A DNA stretch of 64,000 bases from Halorubrum lacusprofundi ATCC 49239 (lineage in GTDB: Archaea; Halobacteriota; Halobacteria; Halobacteriales; Haloferacaceae), in contig NC_012030.1 of the NCBI RefSeq assembly GCF_000022205.1, positions 186,001 to 250,000 of the forward strand, read 5' to 3'. The translations under genes were made by a program, and so were the position numbers. Below, one piece after another: positions 53,035 to 62,011 of the stretch (position 1 is the first letter of the stretch; every line of letters begins with the position of its first letter). The notes beneath the pieces were generated by a model. It worked only from the letters and a program-made list of their open reading frames with translations. It was not told the origin of the DNA and did no database searches.

Positions 53035-53370
53035 TCATTCGGCCTTTCTGCTGTTCTCACAGATATCGAGACACGAGAGTAACTCTCGGAGTGCAGACTC
53101 TGGCTCAATTTCTCCCAAGTCAACCATTAGCGGGGTGCCCTCTATCGGCACAGTGTACATCGCTTCCATCGTTTGCTCTTGGAACCCGAAATCTTGGAGA
53201 TCGAGCACGCACTCGACTCGGTAGTCCGGATCGATCTCTAAGACCGCGAGACGTTTTCCGTGGGGTCCTTTGTCTCGTTCGGCGATGTACAGGCTTGCAG
53301 CGTATCCTGCAGTGACTGCGTCCTTGATCTGTACGAGTGGTGGGATTTGGGCTTCAATTTGTGATGTCAT
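53035..53370 (-). CDS. Hypothetical protein
   Basis: A 111-residue protein starting MTSQIEAQIPPLVQIKDAVT. Methionines at 53385, 53373 and 53370 are all possible starts; 53370 (ATGACATCACAA) begins the part with regular structure. KRLAVLEIDPDYRVECVLDL and PLMVDLGEIEPESALRELLS suggest an alpha/beta protein. No family recognised and no coupled neighbour. Confidence 0.55.
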   Translation of the reverse strand: MTSQIEAQIPPLVQIKDAVTAGYAASLYIAERDKGPHGKRLAVLEIDPDYRVECVLDLQDFGFQEQTMEAMYTVPIEGTPLMVDLGEIEPESALRELLSCLDICENSRKAE

Positions 53371-53476
53371 CATATATTGATCCACGATCTTGTAACTTAA
53401 ATCCTCGATAGAAAATAACTAACATGGGACCATGGCTCTATTCAGTTTCAACAGCGCAGTAATCGGGTTTCTTCCC

Positions 53477-53597
53477 CAGGTTTAAGATCAGCAGTTGACC
53501 TCAATAACACGGGGTGGTAGATCCCTGGTTGGGGTTCTGTAGCCCCGGATAAGTGGCACGAGCATCTTTCAAGACCGCTCATATCCATCTGAGAAGA
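53477..53597 (+). ncRNA. Candidate noncoding element, copy 1
   Basis: About 120 bases similar to 62012-62129. Shared blocks in order: GGTTTAAGA (TATA-like), GGTAGATC, CTGGTTGGGGTTCTG versus CTGATTGAGTTTCTG, CGAGCATCTT and ATCCATCTGAGAA. The intervening bases vary and the conserved part has no common reading frame, which points to an RNA or protein-binding element rather than a gene. Confidence 0.4.
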
Positions 53598-53735
53598 TTC
53601 TATACGAATCCTGTTGAAATTCAGTTTCGTCAGCATTTGCAGCCAGTGACGGGGGGGATTACACACGGCAAGTCTAATCTATCTATAATTGACTTGCCTG
53701 ATCTAACCCGGCAACTTTCACCCACACTGTCCACG

Positions 53736-54470
53736 CTAGCCGTCTTCGCGTTCCAAAATCACGGTATCGACTGATGGGTAGAATAATCGCCGCTTGAGTC
53801 GATCATACCGACTCCGATCGACGATTTCCTCATACGTCTCGCTTCGGCGTCGAAACTCATCCTCGCCGAGTTGGTTGAGTGCATATCGTTCCGCACGGAG
53901 TTCCTCTTTGAATTTCACCCGACAGAACAACCACGAAAAGACGGTTGACAAACACAGCGAGAGAACCAGCAGTCCAATCACTTGTGGTATGGGGTTCGTT
54001 GCCGCAAACAAGCCGAACACAACTACGAATCCAACACTCACCCCAGCAGCTAAGAAGGTCAACGTTGTCCCGAGAAGGAACCACACCAGATTTATTCGAC
54101 TCCGAGCTGCGTGTCCCCGCTCATGGAGAAAGATGTACTCTACAACGTCTTGTGGGTATCGCTCAGTAAGATTCTCGTTTAATCTGATGGTGTTGAACAC
54201 TGTGGCTTTCGCCGGAGCACGCATGATGTCGGCTGGTATCCAGTATACATGCTCCGAGACTCCTGCGGCTTCAATTTCCGACTGCCTACCGATGTATGCA
54301 GATGGGAGTACTGAAATCTGGAGTAGACGCAATATGTCTTTTCTCACTCTACTCGATAGAACGCTCGTGGTATATGAAAATTCTTTGTGAGATTGGAAGT
54401 GACTGTTCACTACAGGCGCTCTGTATTCAGCATAGCCCGCTAAACCATCAGTTACTGAGGATTCCAACAA
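53736..54470 (-). CDS. M48-like membrane metalloprotease
   Basis: A 244-residue protein. VVEYIFLHERGHAARSR near residue 110 holds the HExxH zinc motif, and KEELRAERYALNQLGEDEF near residue 190 holds the third-ligand Glu of M48-type peptidases. Two hydrophobic hairpin helices lie between. The only start available is a TTG doublet at 54470, and another frame without a start precedes it, so the 5' end may be altered. It likely degrades membrane proteins or peptides. Confidence 0.68.
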   Translation of the reverse strand: MLESSVTDGLAGYAEYRAPVVNSHFQSHKEFSYTTSVLSSRVRKDILRLLQISVLPSAYIGRQSEIEAAGVSEHVYWIPADIMRAPAKATVFNTIRLNENLTERYPQDVVEYIFLHERGHAARSRINLVWFLLGTTLTFLAAGVSVGFVVVFGLFAATNPIPQVIGLLVLSLCLSTVFSWLFCRVKFKEELRAERYALNQLGEDEFRRRSETYEEIVDRSRYDRLKRRLFYPSVDTVILEREDG

Positions 54471-54676
54471 AGCCTGATCTTCTTTTTTGCGATTGCGTCT
54501 GCCACCAATTCGCGTCTGTACCTCAGTAGCGACTTCTCCCGTTCGATGGCGTCTGGGATCTCGTCGGTGATGTCGCGGCGTAGCTGCTCAAGTTCCTCGT
54601 GGGTGTGTTCTTCGGCGAGCCTTCGGACTTCTTCGCGGCGGCTCCACTCCTCGTCGGTTATGACGTGTGTATGCGT
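54452..54676 (-). pseudogene. Gene remnant without a start codon
   Basis: An open frame ending TAA 54452 reads ITDEEWSRREEVRRLAEEHT and then EELEQLRRDITDEIPDAIER and ends KKKIRLCWNPQ. It looks like the helical end of a haloarchaeal protein, but no ATG, GTG or TTG opens it. It overlaps the first codons of the M48-like gene in another frame. It may be a truncated gene or a frameshifted 5' extension. Confidence 0.35.
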
Positions 54677-55212
54677 GTGCGCCGAATAACACCCTGCGTC
54701 AGTGACTCGGAACAGGCGACGTCAACGTAGCGCGTGTCTTGTGTCTCTCAGGAGGGCGCTTCCTACGGTTTCGCATAACAGCGATACGGCAATTTCAGCC
54801 CAGCATCTTTAGGAGATTCAATTCCCGTCCTCATTATCCCCATCCACTATCCGAATTCATCATCCGCATCGCCCATCTCCACACCTTATCCGGGTTCATC
54901 ATTCGACTTCATTATCTCCCAATTCCACCTATTCTTCCTTCTTCACCGAGTCCACCTGTTTCGCCTACTCCATTTATACGACTATTTTGACAATCACACC
55001 GATTCCAGTGACTCTCCACCATGAGCAGCTCGCAGGGCACAAATCATTGGACACCACCCGGTCATACGTCAGTGACGACCGGGACGCCACCCTCAAACAC
55101 GCCGACCAATTCAACTAACCCTCCCAGAGTCACTGGCCAGTGACTCACGAATCAACACCGCACCTGAAAACAGAACGCTGTCGACGCTCCCAGAGTCACT
55201 GACCGCCTCGGT
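54677..55212. other. Intergenic region with a G-poor low-complexity tract
   Basis: About 540 bases without a gene. Bases 54814-54995 of the plus strand are G-poor and quasi-repetitive (ATTATCCCCATCCACTATCC, TTCATCATCCGCATCG), resembling a degenerate form of the 60021 tandem repeat. Five AGTCACTG/CAGTGACT octamers occur here (54702, 55006, 55128, 55138, 55194). Confidence 0.5.
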
Positions 55213-57582
55213 CTACTCCGCAGACACCGACTCCGATTCCGACTCGTCCGGAAGACGCGACTCCCAATCAGTTTCATCCGACCAGTAACGCTGATCCAGA
55301 CTCTCATCAAACTCGGTGTACTCACGCATATCCACGCGCAGCACACCGGGAACCGGATCACGTTGTGATTTCTTCGTCTCCTCAACGATAACCCACTCCC
55401 CATCTTCGTCATTCACTGCCGACTCATACTCATACACCGCCCTCGCAACCCTCTCACGAATCGACTCAGCATCATCAACTAAATCACTGTGAGAACACAT
55501 CCAGTTCACATTACCAGCACTATACTTCGAATACCGACTAATTGCCTGCTCTAACGCTGCCTTATAGATGGTGCCCCCATCCTGGTAATAATCAGGCACC
55601 ACATCCAGAGACATCTCAGACACCGCAGCGTAGGCTTCATCGCGGTCCTCAATCTCATCCAGATCCAGTCGCTCAACAATCTCAACTATCGACATAGAGT
55701 ACTTAGCCCTCTTTACGGCTGTACTCACACCGCTTGCCGTTGGCAGATCTTTCCGTCGAGAGTGGAACTCGCTAACGGGTAGCGAAATATCGCTCGCTTC
55801 CTCCTTCACCGCATCTGGAAGATCAGAGACGAATTCCTTATAATCATCAACAATCGCGTTGACGCTGTCCCGATACATCGGAGAGTCATCCATCTCAGCG
55901 ACCTCCAAAACGCGCATCGTTCGCTGTGCCCACGTTTCCTCCTTCTCTTCAGCGATCGGCACCTCGCGCTCGACAGCTACCTCTAATGCTTCACTGTGCC
56001 GTTCTTCAGCCGTGGATACCGCATCATCAATCCCGGCCATGACCTCGCGGACATCCGTGTCATACGTCGTGTTCTCCTCTACGAGACGCCGTGCGGTTTC
56101 TCCAAGCTCCTCAATCTGATCGAGAACATCCTCGTTCTCCGCCACAGACTTTTGCCCATTGAACGCGGTGTTCATCTCCCGCATCTCCGCAGTCACTGCC
56201 TCACCCGCAGTCACTGCCGCGTCCGACACCGCCGCATCAATCTCAGACATGACATCGCCAACATCTACGTCAGCCATGTCATCTACATACGAATCAACCA
56301 TCTTCTTCGCTTTCTCCCCACCATCCACAATCTCGGACAGGGACTCCTCAACACCCTCTACATCATCTGCGTCGCCGACAACCGATGTCATCACCCGTAA
56401 CTCATCAGCCGCTGCCTCGCCCGCAACTACCCCGGCCTCAGACACAACTACATCGATCTCAGACAGGATGTCGCTGACATCCGTGTCTTCCAGCGTGTTC
56501 TCAGCCAGATCATCCCGAACATCATCCGCCGTGTCCGAGATCCGATTCATAACCTTACGGATCTCGTGCAACCCATCCACATCATCAAACTCGCTGAACA
56601 TCCGCCGCAGCTCATCCACGCGAAGCCTCGCAGACTCCACCGTCGACTCCGACACCTCCTGCTCCCGTTTCTGCTTCAGATTAGCAAGATACGGAGAGAA
56701 ATCCCCATCCATCTCTGAGAATCTGTCACCGATATAATCTATACTGCCATTCTCATCCAGATAATATGCATAACCGACAGCATCCGTATAAGCAGAATCA
56801 ATCGTAGAGAGCGAACTCGCGGACTCAATCGTGTCTATTTTTGAGTTAATCCTCGTGCCGACCGCCGTAAAAGCGTCCATTGCCGTGTCTCTGTCCCCGA
56901 TGTACTTCGAATCGTCAAACGGATGCTGTACCACAGCCTCCTCAATTTCGGTGGAGAATCCATTAGATTCCATGTAGTTGCGCGTCCAACCGAGATCATC
57001 AGCCACCACATCCACCAGCTGACTACCCTTTACTGCACCCATCTCCCGATACGCCAGTACACCCCTCGTGAGCGCAACCGCGTGTGTCATCCCTTGTGGG
57101 CGATGATCCGAGTCAACGTGATCCGGGTTTAGTTTCGGCACGAAACGGGCGCTGTGGTCGGCCCACTCCGCCCACTGCTTCAGCGCCTCGCGGGACAGTA
57201 CATCATCGCGGCCATCAGGCGTCATTGCGTCCGGTAGTTCGTCTGCATCCGCATCGTAATTCGATGAAATCATAGCCATCTCATCAGTCACGCCCTCCGT
57301 GACTGCACTGAACTCCGATTCGTCGCTGGACGTGGAGCCGCCGTGATTATGAGACCGGGTACTGCCGGAATTTTGGATCGCAACCAGCAGGTCGTGGTTA
57401 GTCACACCGGATTCTCCCGACTCATCTGGGCCAGATACGTCGACCTCGGTGATCAGCTTGCCGTGAGCCACAGACGCCTCCATACAGTTACGGAGCGCCC
57501 CAGAGCGCGACGAGTCGATGATCGAATCAAAGTTGTTGACCAGTTCTTCATCAGCTTCAAACCTGACTTGTTTATCCGTCAT
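55213..57582 (-). CDS. Large acidic coiled-coil protein next to candidate origin
   Basis: A 789-residue protein from ATG 57582, supported by a TATATAA box 24-32 bases upstream; no family recognised. The first ~45 residues (MTDKQVRFEADEELVNNFDS) look like a ribbon-helix-helix. Residues ~365, ~436 and ~506 begin three diverged ~71-residue repeats: DVSDILSEIDVVVSEAG, DVGDVMSEIDAAVSDAA and DVREVMAGIDDAVSTAE. The rest is helical. The repeat-rich, AT-rich DNA lies directly upstream, as in haloarchaeal RepH-type replicons, so a replication or partition role is a reasonable guess but not shown. Confidence 0.6.
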   Translation of the reverse strand: MTDKQVRFEADEELVNNFDSIIDSSRSGALRNCMEASVAHGKLITEVDVSGPDESGESGVTNHDLLVAIQNSGSTRSHNHGGSTSSDESEFSAVTEGVTDEMAMISSNYDADADELPDAMTPDGRDDVLSREALKQWAEWADHSARFVPKLNPDHVDSDHRPQGMTHAVALTRGVLAYREMGAVKGSQLVDVVADDLGWTRNYMESNGFSTEIEEAVVQHPFDDSKYIGDRDTAMDAFTAVGTRINSKIDTIESASSLSTIDSAYTDAVGYAYYLDENGSIDYIGDRFSEMDGDFSPYLANLKQKREQEVSESTVESARLRVDELRRMFSEFDDVDGLHEIRKVMNRISDTADDVRDDLAENTLEDTDVSDILSEIDVVVSEAGVVAGEAAADELRVMTSVVGDADDVEGVEESLSEIVDGGEKAKKMVDSYVDDMADVDVGDVMSEIDAAVSDAAVTAGEAVTAEMREMNTAFNGQKSVAENEDVLDQIEELGETARRLVEENTTYDTDVREVMAGIDDAVSTAEERHSEALEVAVEREVPIAEEKEETWAQRTMRVLEVAEMDDSPMYRDSVNAIVDDYKEFVSDLPDAVKEEASDISLPVSEFHSRRKDLPTASGVSTAVKRAKYSMSIVEIVERLDLDEIEDRDEAYAAVSEMSLDVVPDYYQDGGTIYKAALEQAISRYSKYSAGNVNWMCSHSDLVDDAESIRERVARAVYEYESAVNDEDGEWVIVEETKKSQRDPVPGVLRVDMREYTEFDESLDQRYWSDETDWESRLPDESESESVSAE

Positions 57583-57604
57583 ATTCGTGTTTATTTCATA
57601 TCCA

Positions 57605-57614
57605 CTTATATACC
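57605..57614 (-). promoter_or_regulatory. TATA box of the 789-aa gene
   Basis: On the minus strand GGTATATAAG ends about 24 bases before ATG 57582, an almost ideal haloarchaeal leaderless promoter. Confidence 0.65.
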
Positions 57615-57716
57615 TTTCATAGAATGATACCAAAATTGTACCAAACTCAGAAAGATCAAACAAAAACCAAGAGCGAACTGATCAACCATCCCACACAACT
57701 GAATCCCCACCACCAC

Positions 57717-57890
57717 CCAGTGACTCGCCCCAGACACACAGCATTGTACAACACCAATACACCGTCTGAATGAAGGTTCACGCCCCCTATCTCGATTGAG
57801 TCGCTCCTGAAACCCGGAATTGTACAACCCCACCTTCGTTTGTTGACGGCTGTGAGAGTAGGCGAGGCTGACGCCCCCACCCCACCACAC
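57717..57890 (+). repeat. TTGTACAA-pair repeat, unit 1
   Basis: Begins CAGTGACTCGCCCCAGACAC. It has TTGTACAA palindromes at 57744 and 57820 (76 bases apart), and CCCCACCTTCGTTTGTTGAC after the second. Homologous to units 2 and 3. Confidence 0.75.
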
Positions 57891-58023
57891 TCTCACTGAC
57901 CTCTCCCGAAACATAACCTCACACGCACCCACCCAGTTCTCGCGCGCACCCCTACACCCCCAAACCCGTCGTCAATCCTACAGGCGGAATCGTGAGATCA
58001 CGACGGGAAGTCGCTCCCCGACT

Positions 58024-58192
58024 CCAGTGACTCGCCCCAGACACACAGCATTGTACAACCTCAATACGCAGATTGAGAGGACGCTCACGCCCTCTACCCC
58101 GATCTGGTCGCTCCCGAAACCCAGAATTGTACAACCCCACCTTTGTTTGTTGAGTCGTGTGAGAGTAGGCGGGAGTGACGCTCCCCCACAAC
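58024..58192 (+). repeat. TTGTACAA-pair repeat, unit 2
   Basis: Same orientation and layout as unit 1. TTGTACAA at 58051 and 58127, again 76 bases apart, followed by CCCCACCTTTGTTTGTTGAG. Confidence 0.75.
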
Positions 58193-58201
58193 TATACTCC
58201 C

Positions 58202-58246
58202 TTTGTAATAAGAATAAATAATACTTATTACAAAAAGGTTTATATA
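58202..58246. promoter_or_regulatory. AT-rich palindrome and TATA-like tract between the repeat units
   Basis: TTTGTAATAAG (58202-58212) and CTTATTACAAA (58224-58234) are perfect 11-base arms around an 11-base AT-only spacer. TTTATATA follows at 58239-58246. The strong AT-richness between direct and inverted repeat units suits a DNA-unwinding element, or an operator/promoter. Confidence 0.55.
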
Positions 58247-58341
58247 TCCATGTGCCTTAATATTCCGTAAGCCGCCTTTTCTGCAAAGTAGGTGGACGGC
58301 ACGGCCCGTCCACCGACGCCGACCGCGCCACCACCGCCCAG

Positions 58342-58480
58342 CCTCACAGCCGTCAACAAACAAAGGTGGGGTTGTACAAATCGCCACCGTCAAAAAGTGA
58401 AACACGAGAAAGAGGGCGTGTAGACCGACATAACAAGCAGAACGGAGTTGTACAAACCGAGGTACAACCGCGTTACCGTC
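58342..58480 (-). repeat. TTGTACAA-pair repeat, unit 3 (inverted)
   Basis: The reverse complement has the same layout as units 1 and 2: TTGTACAA at 58448 then 58372 (76 bases apart), CACGCCCTCT between them and CCCCACCTTTGTTTGTTGAC after the second. Confidence 0.72.
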
Positions 58481-58808
58481 ACCGAGTTGAGAACCGACAT
58501 TTCCCACCGACAGATGCCACCCGTCAGAACCGAAAACCAAGAGATTGAGGGCGTGCAACCCGTGAAAACACGGGAATCGAGGAGTTATCCGGGGTGTGTT
58601 CCGCGAGTCACTGAACTTCAGTGACGCGATCGTCTCTCGGAGCGCGCGCGAGAGCAGTGACTCGTTCACTGATGCGACACTCACACAGTCACTGACGTGT
58701 GGGGTATGTGGATTTTGGTGGCGTGACTGGGTCTGTATTCCGTGTTTCCGTTAGCGTCTCTCGGATTTGGATGGAAGTCTTATACCACGTGATCCGGTAA
58801 CAGTAGAC
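58481..58808. other. Intergenic region to the right of the candidate origin
   Basis: About 330 bases, no supported gene. Contains three AGTCACTG/CAGTGACT octamers (58606, 58655, 58687) and, at 58780-58785, the TATA-like CTTATA of the next gene. Confidence 0.45.
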
Positions 58809-59279
58809 ATGATAAGTGAGTCTGGATTTTACCAGTTACCGAGTGATTGTATCGTGTATCCCGGGTCGATCGACCCGCGTGAGGGAGTGTACAAGCAGTG
58901 GTTCTGTGTGATGCGAGAGAATGGGGACTTCGAGATTCGAACGGGGAAAAGCACGCCCCGGCTCAAGCCTCATCCTCTGGATGATCATATCCGCCCGGGC
59001 GACATCTCTGCTCACGTCCGTCAAGAGGTGATTTATGATTCGGATCCCGTGGACTTCGCAGCAGTGGCTGATGACTGCCACCTCTCGGAGGACTCGTGTG
59101 TGCCACGTGTCTGGGGTGGGCTGCCCGTCGAGATAGCGGAGATGCATTTCGAGACTCCGCACGCGGCTGCGTCGGTGTCCACGCGATTGACTGGGTCGAT
59201 GCGGGAGGATCTGGGTCGGGGTCGTGCGGCACCGCATTTTGATGATATGGAGATCATGCAGTCGTATCTCCCTGAATAG
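58809..59279 (+). CDS. Hypothetical protein
   Basis: A 156-residue protein from ATG 58809 (MISESGFYQLPSDCIVYPGS). CTTATACC sits about 25 bases upstream, so a leaderless transcript is likely and the earlier TTG at 58767 is not used. KQWFCVMRENGDFEIRTGK and HVRQEVIYDSDPVDFAAVAD suggest a compact alpha/beta domain; DRHLS-like HLSEDSCVPRVWGGLPVEI follows. No family recognised. Confidence 0.6.
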   Translation: MISESGFYQLPSDCIVYPGSIDPREGVYKQWFCVMRENGDFEIRTGKSTPRLKPHPLDDHIRPGDISAHVRQEVIYDSDPVDFAAVADDCHLSEDSCVPRVWGGLPVEIAEMHFETPHAAASVSTRLTGSMREDLGRGRAAPHFDDMEIMQSYLPE

Positions 59280-60020
59280 GTCTTGGTGGAGCTGTCTTTC
59301 TGTTCACGAGGTGTTGCTGGTGAGTCTGATTAGGATGCTGTGAGTGGTGTCTGCGGTGCGGTGTGGGGCGACGTGAGTCACTGGCCGTCCTCACGTGTGC
59401 GTGCCCGTGTTCAATAACATGGACAGTGACTCTCAGTCAAAAGCAAGATCCAGATCCCGGGTGAGACGTTTGAATCCGGGAGAATCGGAGGCCTCAGATC
59501 ACGTGGCCAGTTGTTCACTGAGCGGCCAGCAACCCCGATTTCTCTTGGGACTCCACCTATTACGATCAATGACCTTTCTTTCTGCGCGGTGCGCTTGTTC
59601 ATGTATTTGATTAATATAAAATCTGCCGGATTATTGTATGGATGCGTTCAAAACCCGGTTATAATAGACGTAATAGGTAGAACAGGTGGAGTAGGCGTAA
59701 TAGGTAGAACGGGTAGAATAGATGTTGGGCGGCGCACACGGGTGCAGTGACTTTTCCTCCCACCCGTCGTCGACGTTCCAGGGTCACTGAACCAGCTGCA
59801 CCACCGTGGAGAACACGATTGATTGCATGACCGTGCTTGGGGTGTCTAGGTGCCGCGCACACAACGGGGTTCGACGCCGTCCGTGCCAATGTCCACGGGA
59901 CTCGGACGCTCCCCACGGTCGCTACGGCAATATAGCATTCAGCAATGACAGCTACAGCACCTGCTTTTCCGATTCCTGCTCGAAGTCACTGGCAGTGATT
60001 CATCTCCCTGATTTATCTCC
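59280..60020. other. Noncoding stretch with several repeats
   Basis: About 740 bases without a convincing gene. CGTAATAGGTAGAAC occurs at 59669-59683 and 59696-59710 in a C-poor tract (59655-59730). Octamers AGTCACTG/CAGTGACT occur at 59376, 59424, 59745 and 59984. Confidence 0.5.
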
Positions 60021-60280
60021 ATGAATCATCCGAATCGATTATCTCCATGAATCATCCGAATCGATTATCTCCATGAATCATCCGAATCGATTATCTCCAT
60101 GAATCATCCGAATCGATTATCTCCATGAATCATCCGAATCGATTATCTCCATGAATCATCCGAATCGATTATCTCCATGAATCATCCGAATCGATTATCT
60201 CCATGAATCATCCGAATCGATTATCTCCATGAATCATCCGAATCGATTATCTCCATGAATCATCCGAATCGATTATCTCC
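60021..60280 (+). repeat. Ten perfect tandem copies of a 26-bp unit
   Basis: Units start every 26 bases from 60021 to 60255 with no mismatch seen. Each carries ATGAATCATCCG, the palindrome AATCGATT, then ATCTCC. No spacers, so it is not a CRISPR. The array fades into degenerate copies up to about 60430. Perfect identity implies recent expansion or selection. Confidence 0.95.
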
Positions 60281-60662
60281 GTGGATTATCCCGATGGATC
60301 GTCTGATGGTATCATGTCTCTAATTCATCTGAACCCATTATGTCTCTGAACTTCCTCATTCCAAATCACCTCCTCAGTTCCCTGCTCCAAATCCGTATTC
60401 TCTTCCTCATCCTTTACTCTCGCAATAAATCTTCTCTCATCGCCACCTTACTGTCATAACCCGCCTTAGTATGCGAGCGATTCTGACTCGTTACGATCGT
60501 TGACTCATGACCTGTAGGGTATGGGTTGCACGCCGTGATCTACGGCTGAATCGTAGCGCGTTACCGTTGCGCGTTGCTTTGGTGAGCGAGTATTCGCAGC
60601 TCGGTGTGAGTGACTCCCCCGCGCAACTGTTATAAATAATACGTCCGCGCCACAGCTGTAAC
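60281..60662. other. Degenerate repeat edge and promoter region
   Basis: About 380 bases. The first 150 are G-poor, degenerate derivatives of the 26-bp unit (ATTATCCCGATGGATCGTCT, ATTCATCTGAACCCATTATG). The last part holds the promoter of the next gene. Confidence 0.5.
60628..60638 (+). promoter_or_regulatory. TATA box of the wHTH gene at 60663
   Basis: TGTTATAAATA lies 25-35 bases before ATG 60663, a strong leaderless promoter match. Confidence 0.65.
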
Positions 60663-61166
60663 ATGGATTACAATGGCGTAACTCTGGACGGCGATTCCCT
60701 GCGAGCAATAGATGCACTGCATCGACAGGATGATCACCGACTCAACACTTCGGAACTCCGTACACTCCTCGGTATCGAGAGTAACGATCGTGCGCGTCGC
60801 CGAATCGTGAAACTCGGCGACGCCGGACTCGCCGACATCGACGTCGACGATCGAGCGGATACACCCATTCCACCGAAGCGCGCGACACTGACCGACGACG
60901 GCGTGCAGAAAGCGAAGGAATGGGATCTCGACCCTGATTCAACGAACATCCGTTCTCCAGAAGATCGGCTTCAGCGCGTGGAGCGCCGACTGACCGACAT
61001 CAACGAACGTCTTGATGAAATCGAAGCAGCTGCCAACAAGAATACAGAACGAATTCCGGGACTGCTCGAAACTCGGCGCTTGGTCGCGACGCTGAACGAT
61101 TACACCGTTAAGGAATTCGATGCAGATCTTGGAGCGTATTATCCGACAGAATCGCCTTCGGAGTAG
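60663..61166 (+). CDS. Winged-helix protein with C-terminal coiled coil
   Basis: A 167-residue protein. Residues 10-75 form a winged helix (LRAIDALHRQDDHRLNTSEL, RARRRIVKLGDAGLADIDVD). Residues 100-130 are a heptad-like coiled coil (RLQRVERRLTDINERLDEIE). Such proteins are common on haloarchaeal plasmids and viruses. Being next to the 26-bp array makes it a candidate binder of that array, which is inference. Confidence 0.72.
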   Translation: MDYNGVTLDGDSLRAIDALHRQDDHRLNTSELRTLLGIESNDRARRRIVKLGDAGLADIDVDDRADTPIPPKRATLTDDGVQKAKEWDLDPDSTNIRSPEDRLQRVERRLTDINERLDEIEAAANKNTERIPGLLETRRLVATLNDYTVKEFDADLGAYYPTESPSE

Positions 61167-61310
61167 TTCGTCGGCCTTCCATGAGTCACTGTTTTTGTCG
61201 TAGTCACTCCCCGGTTCAGAAGCGTGTGCTGTCTAAAAAAGACAGTCACTGATCGGTGCCAACTCGCAGCAGCTCAGACTCAGTTTTCCCGGGTAGTAGA
61301 GGTCCCACCA

Positions 61311-61454
61311 CAGTCACTGGGACGTATCGTTCAAGTCACGGTTTAAGTAGCAATATGCCATATTTTGGGATGCGCAGGGCGACTCAGTCTGCGGGTTTTG
61401 AGGTTTGCTACCCCGACTGAGTTTAAAACCCGTTACCTGCCAATCCAGATTGCG
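61311..61454 (+). repeat. Duplicated promoter region, copy A
   Basis: Shares long blocks with the reverse complement of 63815-63957: GGGACGTATCGTTCAAGTCA, CGGTTTAAGTAGCAAT, GGCGACTCAGTCT and TTACCTGCCA/TTGCCTGCCA. It includes an AGTCACTG octamer at its outer end. Confidence 0.75.
61419..61427 (+). promoter_or_regulatory. TATA box of 61455-61964
   Basis: AGTTTAAAA lies 28-36 bases before ATG 61455; the equivalent ATTTAAACA stands at the same place in copy B. Confidence 0.55.
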
Positions 61455-61964
61455 ATGAACAAATCAAAATCTAAGCATGTTGACGACGGAATCGTGTGGA
61501 ATAGCGACATCACTATGAGCGACGTCTCTCCTGGTGATGAGATTAATCCCGATCTTGTATCCCGAGGTGCGTTTCCGTTGAGAGATTGCCAGCTGCACGC
61601 TGTCAGCGATCGAAATCGCCTTGATGACACTCACACTCAGATTCTGTGCGATCTCTCAACTGAAACCTACATCTACGCAAACTGTGTCGATCGGCAGAGT
61701 GCTTGGAGCAGGTCTGAAGCAAACTGGACTGTCCGTGATGTGGGATCGCAATTTGAATTGTCTGATGTTGACATCGAAGAGCATCGTGACTACGATCTTA
61801 TCGATGATGACCAAGAGTTCGCAGTTGATGTCCTTCAGCGCGCAATTGATGAGAGCCTATGTGGAAGGGGAGTTCATTCCCTTAGCATTGAGAACGGTAG
61901 GGTCGAAATCAGGAATAACAGACACAACACAGTCATTACGGCAGAATTCAGTCTGACTAACTGA
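61455..61964 (+). CDS. Hypothetical protein with duplicated N-terminal leader
   Basis: A 169-residue protein from ATG 61455. Its first ~35 residues (MNKSKSKHVDDGIVWNSDIT then MSDVSPGDEI) nearly match those of the protein at 63563-63814, at both protein and DNA level, while the bodies differ. The remainder (FPLRDCQLHAVSDRNRLDD, ETYIYANCVDRQSAW) matches no family I know. The TATA box 30 bases upstream supports this start over 61365. Confidence 0.65.
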   Translation: MNKSKSKHVDDGIVWNSDITMSDVSPGDEINPDLVSRGAFPLRDCQLHAVSDRNRLDDTHTQILCDLSTETYIYANCVDRQSAWSRSEANWTVRDVGSQFELSDVDIEEHRDYDLIDDDQEFAVDVLQRAIDESLCGRGVHSLSIENGRVEIRNNRHNTVITAEFSLTN

Positions 61965-62011
61965 TTCTGATTGCAGACTTTCGCGAACTCATTCCCAGTT
62001 AGTTTCTACTT

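Noticed and set aside
58366-58548. 60-codon frame within the third TTGTACAA unit
   Set aside because: Basic, low-complexity product lying in repeat DNA; not conserved between units.
60021-60280. CRISPR array
   Set aside because: Units are contiguous with no spacers, and no cas gene is in the window.
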